A DNA stretch of 64,000 bases from Peptococcaceae bacterium. GTDB taxonomy: Bacteria > Bacillota > Peptococcia > DRI-13 > PHAD01. Shown here piece after piece: positions 23,653 to 32,989 of the stretch. The notes under the pieces are model-generated. The model was not told the DNA's origin, searched no databases, and saw only the letters and a program-made list of their open reading frames with translations. How positions within the stretch are numbered: the stretch's first letter is position 1; each line of letters starts with the position of its first letter. The stretch is from contig JANLFJ010000012.1 in NCBI GenBank assembly GCA_024655825.1, positions 1 through 64,000 of the forward strand. Direction: 5' to 3'. The position numbers and the translations under genes are program-made.

Positions 23653-25194
23653 ATGAGCATGTCCATCCGCCTCAAACTGTTTTTGTACATGACGGCCGGC
23701 ATATTGCTTTTTGCCGCCCTGTTGTACGGCTTCAACATCTTCTTTATTGAGAGGTATTACACCAATCATAAGAAAGAGGCGCTGATCGAGGTCAGGCAAG
23801 AGTTGAGCCGGTTGACAGAGGGAAAGACCAGGCATGAAGATTTCGAAGACGAGGACCTTGTTTTTGCCTTGGAAAAGATCGGCAAGAGCAGGGGAATAGC
23901 CATCAGCATCGGCACGCTGGATGGCGACATTTATTACCCCTTCCCGCATGAGTTTGGTGGTTTCCCCAAAAAAGCGGGCGACAACAACCCCTTTTTTGTC
24001 ATCGACAGGAGTGGAGACGGGCCGCCAAAACCGGCGCAGAAGTCTCCGGCGCCTCCCCCCAATGGCATTAAAAGCTGGGAGGTGCGCCCGGATAATTCGT
24101 TCTTCATCATCACCAAGGACCCGAGATTAATGATTGACACCCTGAGATACCAAGCGGAGCTGGACAACGGGCTTATACTGCTTCTGTGGGTGCCGATGGC
24201 GGAAATCGCGGAAAGCGCAGCCATATCCAACAACTTTACCGCCCTCATTGCGGTGCTTACCGTTTTCGTGACCGGGATATGGGCGCTGTTCATCTCCGAA
24301 AAGTTTACCCGGCCGATAAAACAGATGAACAGGATCACCAGGAAGATGTCGGAGCTTGATTTTTCAGAGACGCTGCAGGTTGCCGGCCAAGACGAGATCA
24401 GCCAGCTCTCGCAAAGCATTAACAACCTCTCCTGCAAGCTGGACAAGGCCATCCGAGAACTGGATCAAAAGAACAAGCAGCTGGAACAGGACATCGACCG
24501 CGAAAGAAAGCTGGACAGAATGAGGCGCGAATTCATTTCCAGCGTCTCGCACGAGCTGAAAACACCCCTCTTTTTGATTCAAGGATACGCGGAGGGGCTG
24601 AGGAGCAATATCGCCCACGATGAAGACAAAAGAAATTTCTACTGCGACGTCATTATGGACGAGGCGAATAAAATGGACATCCTAGTTAAGGACCTCCTGG
24701 ATTTATCAATGATGGAATCCGGCATGTTTTCAATCAAGAGGGTTGATTTTGACCTTGCGCTGCTGGTGAAAGACGTGCTCAAAAAACTCGAACCCTCCTT
24801 TGCGGAAAAGGGCATCAGTTTGGAAACGCAGGCGCCGGAAAGCTTGATGGTTAACGCCGATCCGGTGCGGACCGAACAAGTCTTGGTAAATTATCTCAAC
24901 AATGCGATAAACCATGCGGGCGGCAGAAAAATCGTCAGGATAAGCATAAGCGGGGTTAACGGCAAAGCCAGGATTTCGGTGTACAATACCGGCGCCCGCA
25001 TTCCCGCTGAGTCCCTGGACAAGATCTGGACCGGCTTTTATAAGGTTGACAAGGCGCGGACGAGAAAAAGCGGCGGGATGGGTTTGGGATTATCCATTGT
25101 GAAGGCCATCCAGGAAGCCCACCGGAACGAATACGGGGTCAACAACGTGAAAGAAGGCGTCGAGTTCTGGTTTGATGTCGATTTGGCAGGTTGA
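23653..25194 (+). CDS. Sensor histidine kinase
   Basis: A 513-residue membrane kinase: membrane helix 1 (residues about 10-30), an extracytoplasmic sensor region to about 185 with a Pro-rich stretch, membrane helix 2 (about 195-215), then HAMP (SEKFTRPIKQMNRITRKMSELD). HisKA follows with the H-box SSVSHELKTPLFLIQGYAEGL, then HATPase_c with N-box VNYLNNAINHAGG and G-boxes IWTGFYKVDK and GGMGLGLSIVK. The signal is probably an envelope stress or a substrate of the adjacent pump. Confidence 0.95.
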   Translation: MSMSIRLKLFLYMTAGILLFAALLYGFNIFFIERYYTNHKKEALIEVRQELSRLTEGKTRHEDFEDEDLVFALEKIGKSRGIAISIGTLDGDIYYPFPHEFGGFPKKAGDNNPFFVIDRSGDGPPKPAQKSPAPPPNGIKSWEVRPDNSFFIITKDPRLMIDTLRYQAELDNGLILLLWVPMAEIAESAAISNNFTALIAVLTVFVTGIWALFISEKFTRPIKQMNRITRKMSELDFSETLQVAGQDEISQLSQSINNLSCKLDKAIRELDQKNKQLEQDIDRERKLDRMRREFISSVSHELKTPLFLIQGYAEGLRSNIAHDEDKRNFYCDVIMDEANKMDILVKDLLDLSMMESGMFSIKRVDFDLALLVKDVLKKLEPSFAEKGISLETQAPESLMVNADPVRTEQVLVNYLNNAINHAGGRKIVRISISGVNGKARISVYNTGARIPAESLDKIWTGFYKVDKARTRKSGGMGLGLSIVKAIQEAHRNEYGVNNVKEGVEFWFDVDLAG

Positions 25195-25268
25195 AAGTTG
25201 ATAACCTGTTTTTTTATGTCACCTAACAGTGCTGGCGCATAAATAAAAGAAGTCACCCAAGACGTTGG

Positions 25269-25298
25269 TTGACACAACAACCGTGCGGGTTGTATTAT
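25269..25298 (+). promoter_or_regulatory. Promoter with operator-like palindrome in the spacer
   Basis: TTGACA (25269-25274), an 18-bp spacer and TATTAT (25293-25298). The spacer contains the inverted repeat ACAACC-GTGCG-GGTTGT (25277-25293), well placed for repressor binding. The remainder of 25195-25493 holds no gene; a weaker hairpin with CAGGC/GCCTG arms precedes TTTT near 25409-25440 and could be an attenuator. Confidence 0.6.
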
Positions 25299-25493
25299 TT
25301 TATTAAAGCGCTGAATTGCTAATATAATACCAATATAATGAATCCGGTTTTAATAATAACAACTCTTGATGGGGATTTTTGTTGCATTATTAAGAGAGAG
25401 CAAGCGGGCAGGCTCCCGTAGGCGTGGAGTGTGCCTGTTTTATGTGGTGAAAGACGGATTAAGCAGCAACAAGCAAGATGGGAGGAGATGTTA

Positions 25494-26801
25494 ATGTATA
25501 TTCCGGTCTATAGGCTTAAGGAGATGGCCAAACAGGACTACGAACGCATCATGAAACGCAGCGAGACGGAGACCGCCGATATACTGCCCGCCGTGGAAAA
25601 GGTCATCAATGAAGTCAGGGCGCGCGGCGACGCTGCGCTGGTGGAGTATACCAAGCAGTTTGAAGGCATCGACATCACAAAGGACCAGGTGCAGGTTTCG
25701 GCCAGGGAAATCAAGGACGCCTATGACAAGGTTGACCAGGATACGGTTGAGGCCATTGAGACGCTTGCCGGCAACGTCAAGAGATTCCATGCCGCCCAGC
25801 TCCCGCAAAAGATGTGGTCCATGGAAATCTCCCCCGGGCTGGTGGCCGGGCAGGTTCTGATCCCCCTGGAAAAAGTGGGTTGTTACGTGCCGGGCGGCCG
25901 CGGATGGTTCCCCTCGGCCGTGATGATGTCCGTACTGCCGGCCAAGGTGGCCGGGGTGTCCCAGGTTGTGGTCTGTACCCCTTCGACACCCGACGGCTCC
26001 GTGCCTGCAGGTACCCTCATCGCCTGCGACATCTGCGGCGCAGACGCCGTTTTCCGCATCGGCGGCAGCCAGGCTGTAGCGGCTATGGCCTATGGGACCG
26101 AGACGGTGCCCAAGGTTGACAAGATAGTGGGACCGGGCAGCAAGTGGGTCCTGGCAGCCTTTAAACTCCTTTACGGGCAGGTGGAAATCGGCACCCACGC
26201 CGGTCCTGGCGAAGGGCTTATCGTGGCCGACGAGTCGGCTGACCCGGAATTTGCCGCCGCCGACATCTGCATCCAGGCGGAACACGGTCTTGATTCTTCT
26301 GGCGTCCTGGTCACCCATGTTCCGGAACTGGCTTACGAGGTTCAGAAACGCATCGGCCGCCACATCGAACGGCTCAGCGATTACCGCCGGGACTTCGTGG
26401 TGGAGTCCCTGCGCAAGTACGGGGCCATTATCCTAACCGATTCCCTGGAGGAATCCCTTGCTTATGCCAATGAATATGCGGTGGAGCACCTGGAACTAAT
26501 GACCAAAGACCCCCTCCACGACATGCAGAAAGTCAAGAATGCCGGCGGCATCTACCTGGGTCACTACACCCCCCTCTCTACAGGCTGTTTCGGCTCCGGG
26601 CCAAACCATGTGCTGCCCACCGGCCGTAAAGCAACCGTCTCCGGGGGCTTAAAGACCCTGGATTTCGTCAAGCACGTTACCTTTGAATATTTTTCCAAAG
26701 AAGGTTTGACCAATCTCAAGGACGCCATGGTCAAACTGGCCGACTACGAAGGCTTCCCCGCCCATGGAAACGCCATCCTGGAGCGGTTTGCCAGGGATTG
26801 A
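25494..26801 (+). CDS. HisD-like dehydrogenase (histidinol dehydrogenase family), not in a his operon
   Basis: A 435-residue NAD-dependent dehydrogenase of the HisD fold with strong family segments: GCYVPGGRGWFPSAVMM, CDICGADAVFRIGGSQAVAAMAYG, DKIVGPGSKWV, GPGEGLIVAD, and EHLELMTKDP with the catalytic Glu-His. Zinc ligands equivalent to Gln259, His262 and His419 of E. coli HisD are kept (Q261, H264, H424), but the Asp360 position is Cys365 (TGCFGSGPNH). It is beside a ribose-type ABC importer and not other his genes. HisD paralogues such as the sulfopropanediol dehydrogenase HpsN act on other diols, so the true substrate is probably the imported compound. Start ATG 25494, GGAGGAG upstream. 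Confidence 0.85.
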   Translation: MYIPVYRLKEMAKQDYERIMKRSETETADILPAVEKVINEVRARGDAALVEYTKQFEGIDITKDQVQVSAREIKDAYDKVDQDTVEAIETLAGNVKRFHAAQLPQKMWSMEISPGLVAGQVLIPLEKVGCYVPGGRGWFPSAVMMSVLPAKVAGVSQVVVCTPSTPDGSVPAGTLIACDICGADAVFRIGGSQAVAAMAYGTETVPKVDKIVGPGSKWVLAAFKLLYGQVEIGTHAGPGEGLIVADESADPEFAAADICIQAEHGLDSSGVLVTHVPELAYEVQKRIGRHIERLSDYRRDFVVESLRKYGAIILTDSLEESLAYANEYAVEHLELMTKDPLHDMQKVKNAGGIYLGHYTPLSTGCFGSGPNHVLPTGRKATVSGGLKTLDFVKHVTFEYFSKEGLTNLKDAMVKLADYEGFPAHGNAILERFARD

Positions 26802-26850
26802 CGGGAAAGCAATATGGACGGGAATCAGAGCTAAGGAGCTGCAGCATAAA

Positions 26851-28440
26851 ATGAACGCCGCAAAAAGGGGAGCGCATGACCTGTTGCAGGGAGAACAGCC
26901 CAAGCGGGAAGTCATCCTGCAACTGAAAAACATAACCAAAATCTATCCGGGCACCGTGGCCTTGCAAAAGGTCAACCTGGAGGTAATGCGGGGCGAGGTT
27001 CACGGCATCATCGGCAAGAACGGCGCCGGCAAATCCACGTTGGTAGGCATCATCTCCGGGATGGTTGCCTCCTCCGGCGGAGAGATTTTGATTAAAGGGC
27101 GCAAACTGGCCCATCTTTCAAGGCTGGACGCCAAGCGGGAACGGATTGCCATTGTGCCTCAGGAACCCCAGGTGATCAGCGATTTCACAGTCGCGGAAAA
27201 CCTCTTCCTGGGCGACTATCCACACCAGGGGCCATTGGTCAACTGGCCGGAAATGTTCCGCCGCGCCGAGGACATCTTGCGGCGGACGGGGCTAAATATC
27301 AACGCCCGGGCCAAGGCGGGGGAGCTGTCCATTAGTGAGCAGCAGCTCCTTTTGCTGGCGAAAGCCTGCGGCGTGGAACAAGCCGACATCATCATTCTGG
27401 ACGAGGCCTCGGCCTCCCTTTCCCATGATGATGAGAGCGTTTTTTTCTCCCTCCTTGGGGAGCAAAAAAGGATGGGCAAGACCATTATCCTCATTTCCCA
27501 CCGCACCGATGAAATACTTAAGGTCTGCAACCGGGTCACCGTGATCCGTGACGGGCGCTCGGTCAAGACCATATCCTGTGAGGGATTGGACAGGCAGCAG
27601 CTTTCCGCCCTGATAGTAGGAGATGAGTCCGGCCGGGAGCAACATGTTATGGCCGGGAGTTCGCGGGCTCAGGCGGGGGGCGAGGTTGTCCTGAAGGTGG
27701 AAGGGTTCACCCGCGCAGGCTGTTTTGAGAATGTCCATTTTGCTTTAAAGAAAGGGGAAGTCGTGGGGCTGGCCGGTTTGCGGGGCAGCGGCCGCACGGA
27801 ACTCTTCAAAAGCATAGTGGGCATTGACCCCCACGATGCGGGCACACTTGAGATCGCCGGCTGCAAATGCACGGTGGCCTCGCCCTCGCAGGCCCTGGAA
27901 CGGGGCATTGTTTACTTGCCGGAAGACAGGGAGAAGGAAGGACTGGTTGCCGGTTTGAGCGTGCGGGAAAACCTGGTTCTTAATTCCCTTGCCCAGATTA
28001 GCAAGGCCACGCTTATTGACCGGAAAAAGGAAGACAGCCTGGTTTCACGCCTGATAAAAACACTTGGGATTGTGACCGCCGCCCCGGCACAGGAAGTAGG
28101 CCAGTTGAGCGGAGGCAACAAGCAGAAGGTGGTGGTAGGCAGGATTTCGGCCTTCGGACCGTTGGTTTACCTGTTGGACGAACCCACCCGGGGTATCGAC
28201 ATCGCCACCAAGGACAGCATCCTGCGCACCATTCGCGAAAAACTGGCCGCCCAGGCCGGCGTTGTCATAACCTCGCCCGGCCTCGATGACCTCCTGCTTA
28301 TCTGTGACCGCATCCTTGTCCTGTATAAAGGCAGGATTGTCGCCGGGTTTGAGCGTGCGGAGTTCAACGAGGGGCAGATTTTTATGGCCATGCAGGGCGA
28401 ATTGGCCCAATCGTCCCATACCGGCGCAACAGCCAATTGA
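26851..28440 (+). CDS. Ribose-type (CUT2) ABC transporter double ATPase
   Basis: A protein of about 529 residues with two ABC cassettes. Cassette 1 has Walker A GKNGAGKSTL and Walker B IIILDEASASL; its signature is degenerate (LSISEQQLL). Cassette 2 lacks a good Walker A (GLRGSGRTELF) but has the signature LSGGNKQKVVVGR and Walker B VYLLDEPTRGID. This asymmetry is normal for RbsA/MglA proteins. The ATG at 26851 has AAGGAG twelve bases upstream; an overlapping start inside the HisD gene is less likely. It pairs with the next permease. Confidence 0.9.
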   Translation: MNAAKRGAHDLLQGEQPKREVILQLKNITKIYPGTVALQKVNLEVMRGEVHGIIGKNGAGKSTLVGIISGMVASSGGEILIKGRKLAHLSRLDAKRERIAIVPQEPQVISDFTVAENLFLGDYPHQGPLVNWPEMFRRAEDILRRTGLNINARAKAGELSISEQQLLLLAKACGVEQADIIILDEASASLSHDDESVFFSLLGEQKRMGKTIILISHRTDEILKVCNRVTVIRDGRSVKTISCEGLDRQQLSALIVGDESGREQHVMAGSSRAQAGGEVVLKVEGFTRAGCFENVHFALKKGEVVGLAGLRGSGRTELFKSIVGIDPHDAGTLEIAGCKCTVASPSQALERGIVYLPEDREKEGLVAGLSVRENLVLNSLAQISKATLIDRKKEDSLVSRLIKTLGIVTAAPAQEVGQLSGGNKQKVVVGRISAFGPLVYLLDEPTRGIDIATKDSILRTIREKLAAQAGVVITSPGLDDLLLICDRILVLYKGRIVAGFERAEFNEGQIFMAMQGELAQSSHTGATAN

Positions 28441-28459
28441 ATTATTGAGGGTGAACGGC

Positions 28460-29503
28460 ATGTCAAAAAAGCTGAAAATCGAATTGTTTTTATTGGAAAA
28501 CCTGATCTGGGTCCTGGTCGCGTTTTTTTTCCTGTTCAACGCCATCGTCACTCCCAACTTCGCCACAACCCGCAACATCATCAATATACTGTACCATTCG
28601 TCGATCATGAGCATGCTGGTCCTGGGCGAAGGACTGATCCTGATCATCGGGAACCTGGATTTATCCCTTGAATCCATCCTGGCCTTTGCGCCCGGGATGG
28701 CCATGCTCCTGGCAGTCAAGTGGTTTCCGGGCGCCTTTGGGCCTGTGGCCTGCATCCTCATTACCCTGCTGGTTGGGGCTTTGATAGGGCTGTTTAACGG
28801 CATCCTGATATCCCGGGTTCAGGTCAATCCCTTCTTGCAGACGCTTTCCATGCTGATAATGTTGCGGGGACTGGTCCTCTTTTTGGTCCCGTTTTCCATC
28901 TTCCCGCTGCCAGAGACTTACGCCTATTTAGGGCAGGGCTGGGTTTTCGATAAAATCCCCGCCGCTATTCTGGCGGTTTTTGTCATCTATCTTGGCTTCC
29001 ATCTCGTGCTCCAGTACACCACCTTCGGGCGCAAGTACATGGCGACGGGAGGCAACCCAAAGGCCAGTTTCGTCTCCGGGATTAACACCTCCCGCATGGT
29101 AATTATCGCTTTTGTTTTGAGCGGGTTATTGGCAGCCGTGGCCGGGCTGCTGGCAGCCGGCCGGCAGGGTTCCGTCAATAACTCCATGGGGACCGGGATG
29201 GTCATGCTGGCCTTCGCCGGCGCCATCCTGGGCGGCGCCAGCCTGGAAGGCGGCAAAGGCACGCCTGTCGGCATGCTGGGCGGGGCTATCCTGCTGGGGA
29301 TGATTTCCAACTCCCTGACGCTGCTCGGGGTGCAGGCCACGCTGGTCTATGCGACCCAGGGCGCCTTGATATTCCTGGCCATCATCATTGACCGTCTGCG
29401 AATTTACATACGCAACCGCCTGCTTCACCAGGAGCAGCTGCGCAAACTGGCCCTGGAGCAGCGTGAAGACGAAGGGGGTGCGGCGCCTCCCGTCTCCGGC
29501 TGA
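28460..29503 (+). CDS. Ribose-type (CUT2) ABC transporter permease
   Basis: A 347-residue membrane protein with about nine or ten hydrophobic segments. Family marks are LVLGEGLILIIGNLDLSLESILAF near residue 50, RVQVNPFLQTLSMLIMLRG, the cytoplasmic coupling segment FGRKYMATGGNPKASFVSGIN, and AFAGAILGGASLEGGKGTPVGMLGGA. I start at the ATG at 28460 (GAGGGTG upstream), 19 bp after the ATPase gene. The C-terminus is an unusually charged tail of about 30 residues. Confidence 0.92.
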   Translation: MSKKLKIELFLLENLIWVLVAFFFLFNAIVTPNFATTRNIINILYHSSIMSMLVLGEGLILIIGNLDLSLESILAFAPGMAMLLAVKWFPGAFGPVACILITLLVGALIGLFNGILISRVQVNPFLQTLSMLIMLRGLVLFLVPFSIFPLPETYAYLGQGWVFDKIPAAILAVFVIYLGFHLVLQYTTFGRKYMATGGNPKASFVSGINTSRMVIIAFVLSGLLAAVAGLLAAGRQGSVNNSMGTGMVMLAFAGAILGGASLEGGKGTPVGMLGGAILLGMISNSLTLLGVQATLVYATQGALIFLAIIIDRLRIYIRNRLLHQEQLRKLALEQREDEGGAAPPVSG

Positions 29504-29621
29504 CCTGCCGTGCCCGGTCGCCTGAGTTATACCGCAAAGTGCATATTTTTCCGGCAAACCGTGTTTGCTCCGTTCTTTTAACTGGTTACAGACAAATAAA
29601 TTATCAAGGAGGCATTCTATT

Positions 29622-30722
29622 ATGGTGAAGAAAAACATCCTGCCTGTATTTATCGTTGCGCTGGCGGTTGCCCTCTTTGCTGGCTGCGCTCAAAAGCCTG
29701 CCGAGAAAAAGGCCGAGACACAGGCGGAAAAACCCATGACCATCGGAATGGTCATCAAAGACCCGACGGCGCCCTATGAAGTGGCCTTTGCCGAAGGAGC
29801 CAAGGCCAAGGCCAAGGAATTGGGCATTACCGTTGACATCAAGGACGGCCAGGCCGACTCCCTGAAAATCATGGAACTGATGGACAACTACATTACACAG
29901 AAGGTAGATGGTTTCATCATGGCTGGGGCTGTTGACCTTAAAGCCATCGTGCCCGGCGTCAAGAAACTGAACGAAGCCAAGATCCCTATCATGGCGCTGG
30001 ATACCTCCCCGGAAGGCGGTAAGGTAGACCTTTTCATTTCCTTTGACATTGAACAGGCCAGCAAGAAGGCCACCGAAGCATTTGTACAGGGTATCAAGGA
30101 CCGCAACGGCGGCCAGGTGCCCAACGGCGTAGTCATCGAAATCACCGGCGCCCTGGAAGACATGTTCACCCGGGCCTGCAACAAGGGTTTCCAGGCAGTC
30201 ATCAGCCAGTATCCCCAGCTCAAGGTGGTACAGGGTGAGGGCAAATGGGACAATACCATCTCCCATGAACGGGCCAGCGACCTCCTGACACGTTACGGCA
30301 AAGAAGTCCTGGGGATTTACGTACATACTCCTGACATCATGGCCCCGGGTGTAGTTACTGCTATTGAATCCCACAAGCTCGATCCCAAAGATTTCGGTAT
30401 CGCCGGGATCTGCATCGGACCGGAAGGTATTGACCTGATAAAACAGGGTAAAATGCTGGCGGCTGTCGAACAGCCTGCCTACGATTCTGCCGTTTTGGCT
30501 GTCCAGTATCTATATGACCTGAAGAAAGGCAAACCCATTCCCCAAATCGGTGACACGGTGAAACAGGACGGCGCAATCTGGTCCCCGGCTACGGTGGTCA
30601 AGAATCCCTGGGCTGAAGAAGGCGGTTATATGATCCTGCAGGGTCCCCTGGTCCCCACGGAAGTGAAAGTGGACGACCCGCGCCTGTGGGAAAACAAGCT
30701 GAGCAGCTTCTGGAAGAAATAA
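29622..30722 (+). CDS. Substrate-binding lipoprotein of the CUT2 transporter
   Basis: A 366-residue extracytoplasmic binding protein with lipobox LFAGC (Cys22), then the periplasmic-binding fold (peripla_BP_4 type): IGMVIKDPTAPYEVAFAEGAKAKAKEL, DGFIMAGAVDLKAIVPGVKKL, IPIMALDTSP, AAVEQPAYDSAVLAV. It is last of the HisD-transporter operon, preceded by AAGGAGG and separated by about 120 bp from the permease, perhaps with its own mRNA-stability context. The ligand is unknown; the family favours sugars, polyols and related small molecules. Confidence 0.9.
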   Translation: MVKKNILPVFIVALAVALFAGCAQKPAEKKAETQAEKPMTIGMVIKDPTAPYEVAFAEGAKAKAKELGITVDIKDGQADSLKIMELMDNYITQKVDGFIMAGAVDLKAIVPGVKKLNEAKIPIMALDTSPEGGKVDLFISFDIEQASKKATEAFVQGIKDRNGGQVPNGVVIEITGALEDMFTRACNKGFQAVISQYPQLKVVQGEGKWDNTISHERASDLLTRYGKEVLGIYVHTPDIMAPGVVTAIESHKLDPKDFGIAGICIGPEGIDLIKQGKMLAAVEQPAYDSAVLAVQYLYDLKKGKPIPQIGDTVKQDGAIWSPATVVKNPWAEEGGYMILQGPLVPTEVKVDDPRLWENKLSSFWKK

Positions 30723-30726
30723 TATG

Positions 30727-30765
30727 AAAAAGACCGCACACATCCTGTGGCGGTCTTTTTGCATT
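30727..30765 (+). terminator. Terminator of the HisD/ABC operon
   Basis: AAAAAGACCGC, loop of 12 bases, GCGGTCTTTTT: a perfect 11-bp stem with built-in A and T tracts. Confidence 0.9.
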
Positions 30766-30805
30766 AACACTAGCAATATTAACAGCAGCTTACCGTAATA
30801 CCATT

Positions 30806-31177
30806 TTATACTAATGCCCCTGAATCCTTTAGGACTTTTAGTGCTTGATGGTGAAGGGACTCATCGACTACTATCGTTAAAAGGATGTCATGTCCTGAAA
30901 CAACGTCATTTCCTCCATCGCTCATACCGCTTGCACTAACACTGGCATCCAATAATACTCTGGAATCAGGGCCTGTCTCTTCAAGTCCCAGGGTTAATCC
31001 GGCCAGGCTTTCTGTTTGTCCAGTAAGGGGATTCATAAAACGATTAATCCCGTCACCTGGATAACTTTGATAACGATCAATTTGAATTTCTTCGATACCT
31101 AACTCTTGTAAAGTCTTAGCAGCCCTTTGGGCCAGTTCAGGACTTTTAAAAAAAGCCAAGATGTTTTTTTCAGACAT
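30806..31177 (-). CDS. Small general-stress-like hypothetical protein
   Basis: A 123-residue soluble protein. It has an N-terminal alpha-beta segment (ILAFFKSPELAQRAAKTLQELGIEEIQIDRY) and a C-terminal one (HDILLTIVVDESLHHQALKVLKDSGALV), resembling the ferredoxin-like repeats of YflT/GSP17M-type stress proteins, separated by a Gly/Ser-rich middle. The ATG at 31177 follows GAGGGAGGA. It is convergent with the ABC operon terminator. No function can be assigned. Confidence 0.7.
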   Translation of the reverse strand: MSEKNILAFFKSPELAQRAAKTLQELGIEEIQIDRYQSYPGDGINRFMNPLTGQTESLAGLTLGLEETGPDSRVLLDASVSASGMSDGGNDVVSGHDILLTIVVDESLHHQALKVLKDSGALV

Positions 31178-31266
31178 ATTAGAAGAATCCTCCCTCAGAC
31201 AACATAAGAATAGTCATCATTATTCTCTGCCTTTAGGAAGGGATTATTCATCTTTAGACTAGCAAG

Positions 31267-31521
31267 TTGGTTACTAAAGGATTTGTTTCGGCTAAAGCAA
31301 TCATGCATGCCAATGTGCTTCTTTCTGCTGACGAAACCATCAGCAACCCCAAACTCAGTGAAAAGGAAATTGCTGAACAGTACCACGTTAATCCTCAAAC
31401 TGTCCATGCGATTCGAAAATGTTATGCCATACAAGGACTTTCAGCAGCTATTATCCGAAAAAACGCGTGAAACCGCAGGTGCCGCCCAAGATTAAAGGAG
31501 AGGTGGGGGCCAGGTACTAAG
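31267..31521 (+). pseudogene. IS630-type transposase N-terminal remnant
   Basis: The frame from 31267 encodes the helix-turn-helix end of an IS630-family transposase (SEKEIAEQYHVNPQTVHAIRK). It stops at 31470, and the family-like continuation (KPQVPPKIKGEVGARY) is in another frame and ends at 31521. The catalytic DDE part is absent. A degraded leftover; it shows this interval has received several insertions. Confidence 0.7.
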
Positions 31522-31577
31522 TCCGGCAATAGAATTAAGTGGACTAAGTATTATCTAAAGTACTCTCCAATTCTTCA

Positions 31578-31612
31578 GGCTATACGGACCAGTATAGCCA
31601 TTTTATTTTATT
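31578..31612 (+). terminator. Terminator-like hairpin in the gap before IS110 copy 2
   Basis: GGCTATAC, loop GGACCA, GTATAGCC followed by ATTTTATTTTATT. The rest of 31522-31715 contains no gene I can recognise. Confidence 0.65.
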
Positions 31613-31750
31613 GGTATAGTATTAAAAACAGGAGGAGAGATAAAGTCTGAAACTATGCCCGCGGGTGATATTACCTAAAAAAGGGTATAGCAAACAAACC
31701 ATCCATGGGACGGTTTTTGAAAATTTAATAAGGATAACTTTGAATTACTA

Positions 31751-32989
31751 TCAACCTTTAATTACTGAGTACCCGTGTCTTTGAGCTATTAAAATAGCTT
31801 GCTCTACAGTGATATTGCGAGTCTGCGGCATAATTTCCGCCTTTTTGTATAGTTCGGGATTGTAAGGTTCCCCTTTTTTCAGGATGTGATATATAGCAGT
31901 AAGCAACATTCGAGCAACCGCTATAATAGCACGCTTATGACCACGTCGCTTTTTAATAGATAAATAGCGGCCTTTGATTTCAGGGTGTTTATCACTTTTA
32001 ACAATCGCGTTCGCGCATTGGACTAAAAGAGGTTTGATATAAACACCGGCACGGGAAATGCGAACAGAAAGTTTCTTGCCCGCACTCTCGTTGTTTTGAG
32101 GAGTCACCCCTGCCCAGGAACACAAGTGTTTGGCTGAGGAGAACGCAGACATATCAACACCGATTTCTGAGATTATAGCGATGGCAGAAAAAAGATTTTT
32201 GATACCTGGTACAGTCGACACTAAAGAAAGTTCCCTGGCATAGGGCTCTGAAAGCGAAAGAATTAAGGATTCAAGATTGGACTTGCACTTTTCCAATCCG
32301 TCGTAATGCTGAAGGATAATATTCATTTTTTGCTGTTGTTCGGGTGTAATCATTCCGTCTAAAGCAAGGCGGATCTTATCCACCTTATCCAGCATGGATG
32401 GGTGAAGAAGAGGAACAAAATCGAAATCCTTATCATCAGGATTTTCAAGCAAGTAGTCAATGATTCTCATTGAACTCTTACCGAAAGTATCAGATACCAC
32501 GTTGGCAAGCTGGATATTTGATACAGTAAGACAATTTTGAATCCGGTTCTTCTCGCTGGAACAAAAGTTTGTGAGCTTAAAACGGTAACGCATCAAGTCA
32601 CGCAATTGACGAATTGGAAGGGGGGGCATAAAGCTTCCGGCAACGAGGTCGTGCTTAAACAGGTCAGCAATCCACTTGGCATCCTTTTTATCGGTTTTCT
32701 TGCCGCGAATCGCCTTTACGTACTTTGGGTGGGCCAGGGTAATTTTACAGGTAGCTTCCAAAATATTGTACACAGGTATCCAGTACTTACCAGTAGATTC
32801 CATGCAAACTTGTGTACAGGAATTAGAGAAAAGCCACTCCGAGAGCTTTCGCAAATCGTTGGTGAAGGTAGAAAAGCGTCTGGACTTGTAAGTGGTAACC
32901 CCTTTGTCATTGGTAATGGCAATACAGGCAACAAGAAACTTTTTGTGGACATCAATTCCACAACAGATGGGGTAAACGATTTTTAACAT
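31751..32989 (-). CDS. IS110-family transposase (DEDD), copy 2
   Basis: A 412-residue recombinase: GIDVHKKFLVACIA, MESTGKYWIPVYN and RGKKTDKKDAKWIADLF in the RuvC-like part; LVSTVPGIKNLFSAIAIISEIG and WAGVTPQNNESAGKKLSVR in the C-terminal half. It is clearly homologous to, but well diverged from, the transposase at 11506-12762. The ATG at 32989 follows GGGAGA; an upstream in-frame start at 33007 lies before that site. It appears intact. Confidence 0.95.
   Translation of the reverse strand: MLKIVYPICCGIDVHKKFLVACIAITNDKGVTTYKSRRFSTFTNDLRKLSEWLFSNSCTQVCMESTGKYWIPVYNILEATCKITLAHPKYVKAIRGKKTDKKDAKWIADLFKHDLVAGSFMPPLPIRQLRDLMRYRFKLTNFCSSEKNRIQNCLTVSNIQLANVVSDTFGKSSMRIIDYLLENPDDKDFDFVPLLHPSMLDKVDKIRLALDGMITPEQQQKMNIILQHYDGLEKCKSNLESLILSLSEPYARELSLVSTVPGIKNLFSAIAIISEIGVDMSAFSSAKHLCSWAGVTPQNNESAGKKLSVRISRAGVYIKPLLVQCANAIVKSDKHPEIKGRYLSIKKRRGHKRAIIAVARMLLTAIYHILKKGEPYNPELYKKAEIMPQTRNITVEQAILIAQRHGYSVIKG

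Noticed and set aside
25491-26363. Minus-strand 290-codon frame inside the HisD-like gene
   Set aside because: Composition is an antisense artefact of a GC-rich gene; no recognisable motif.
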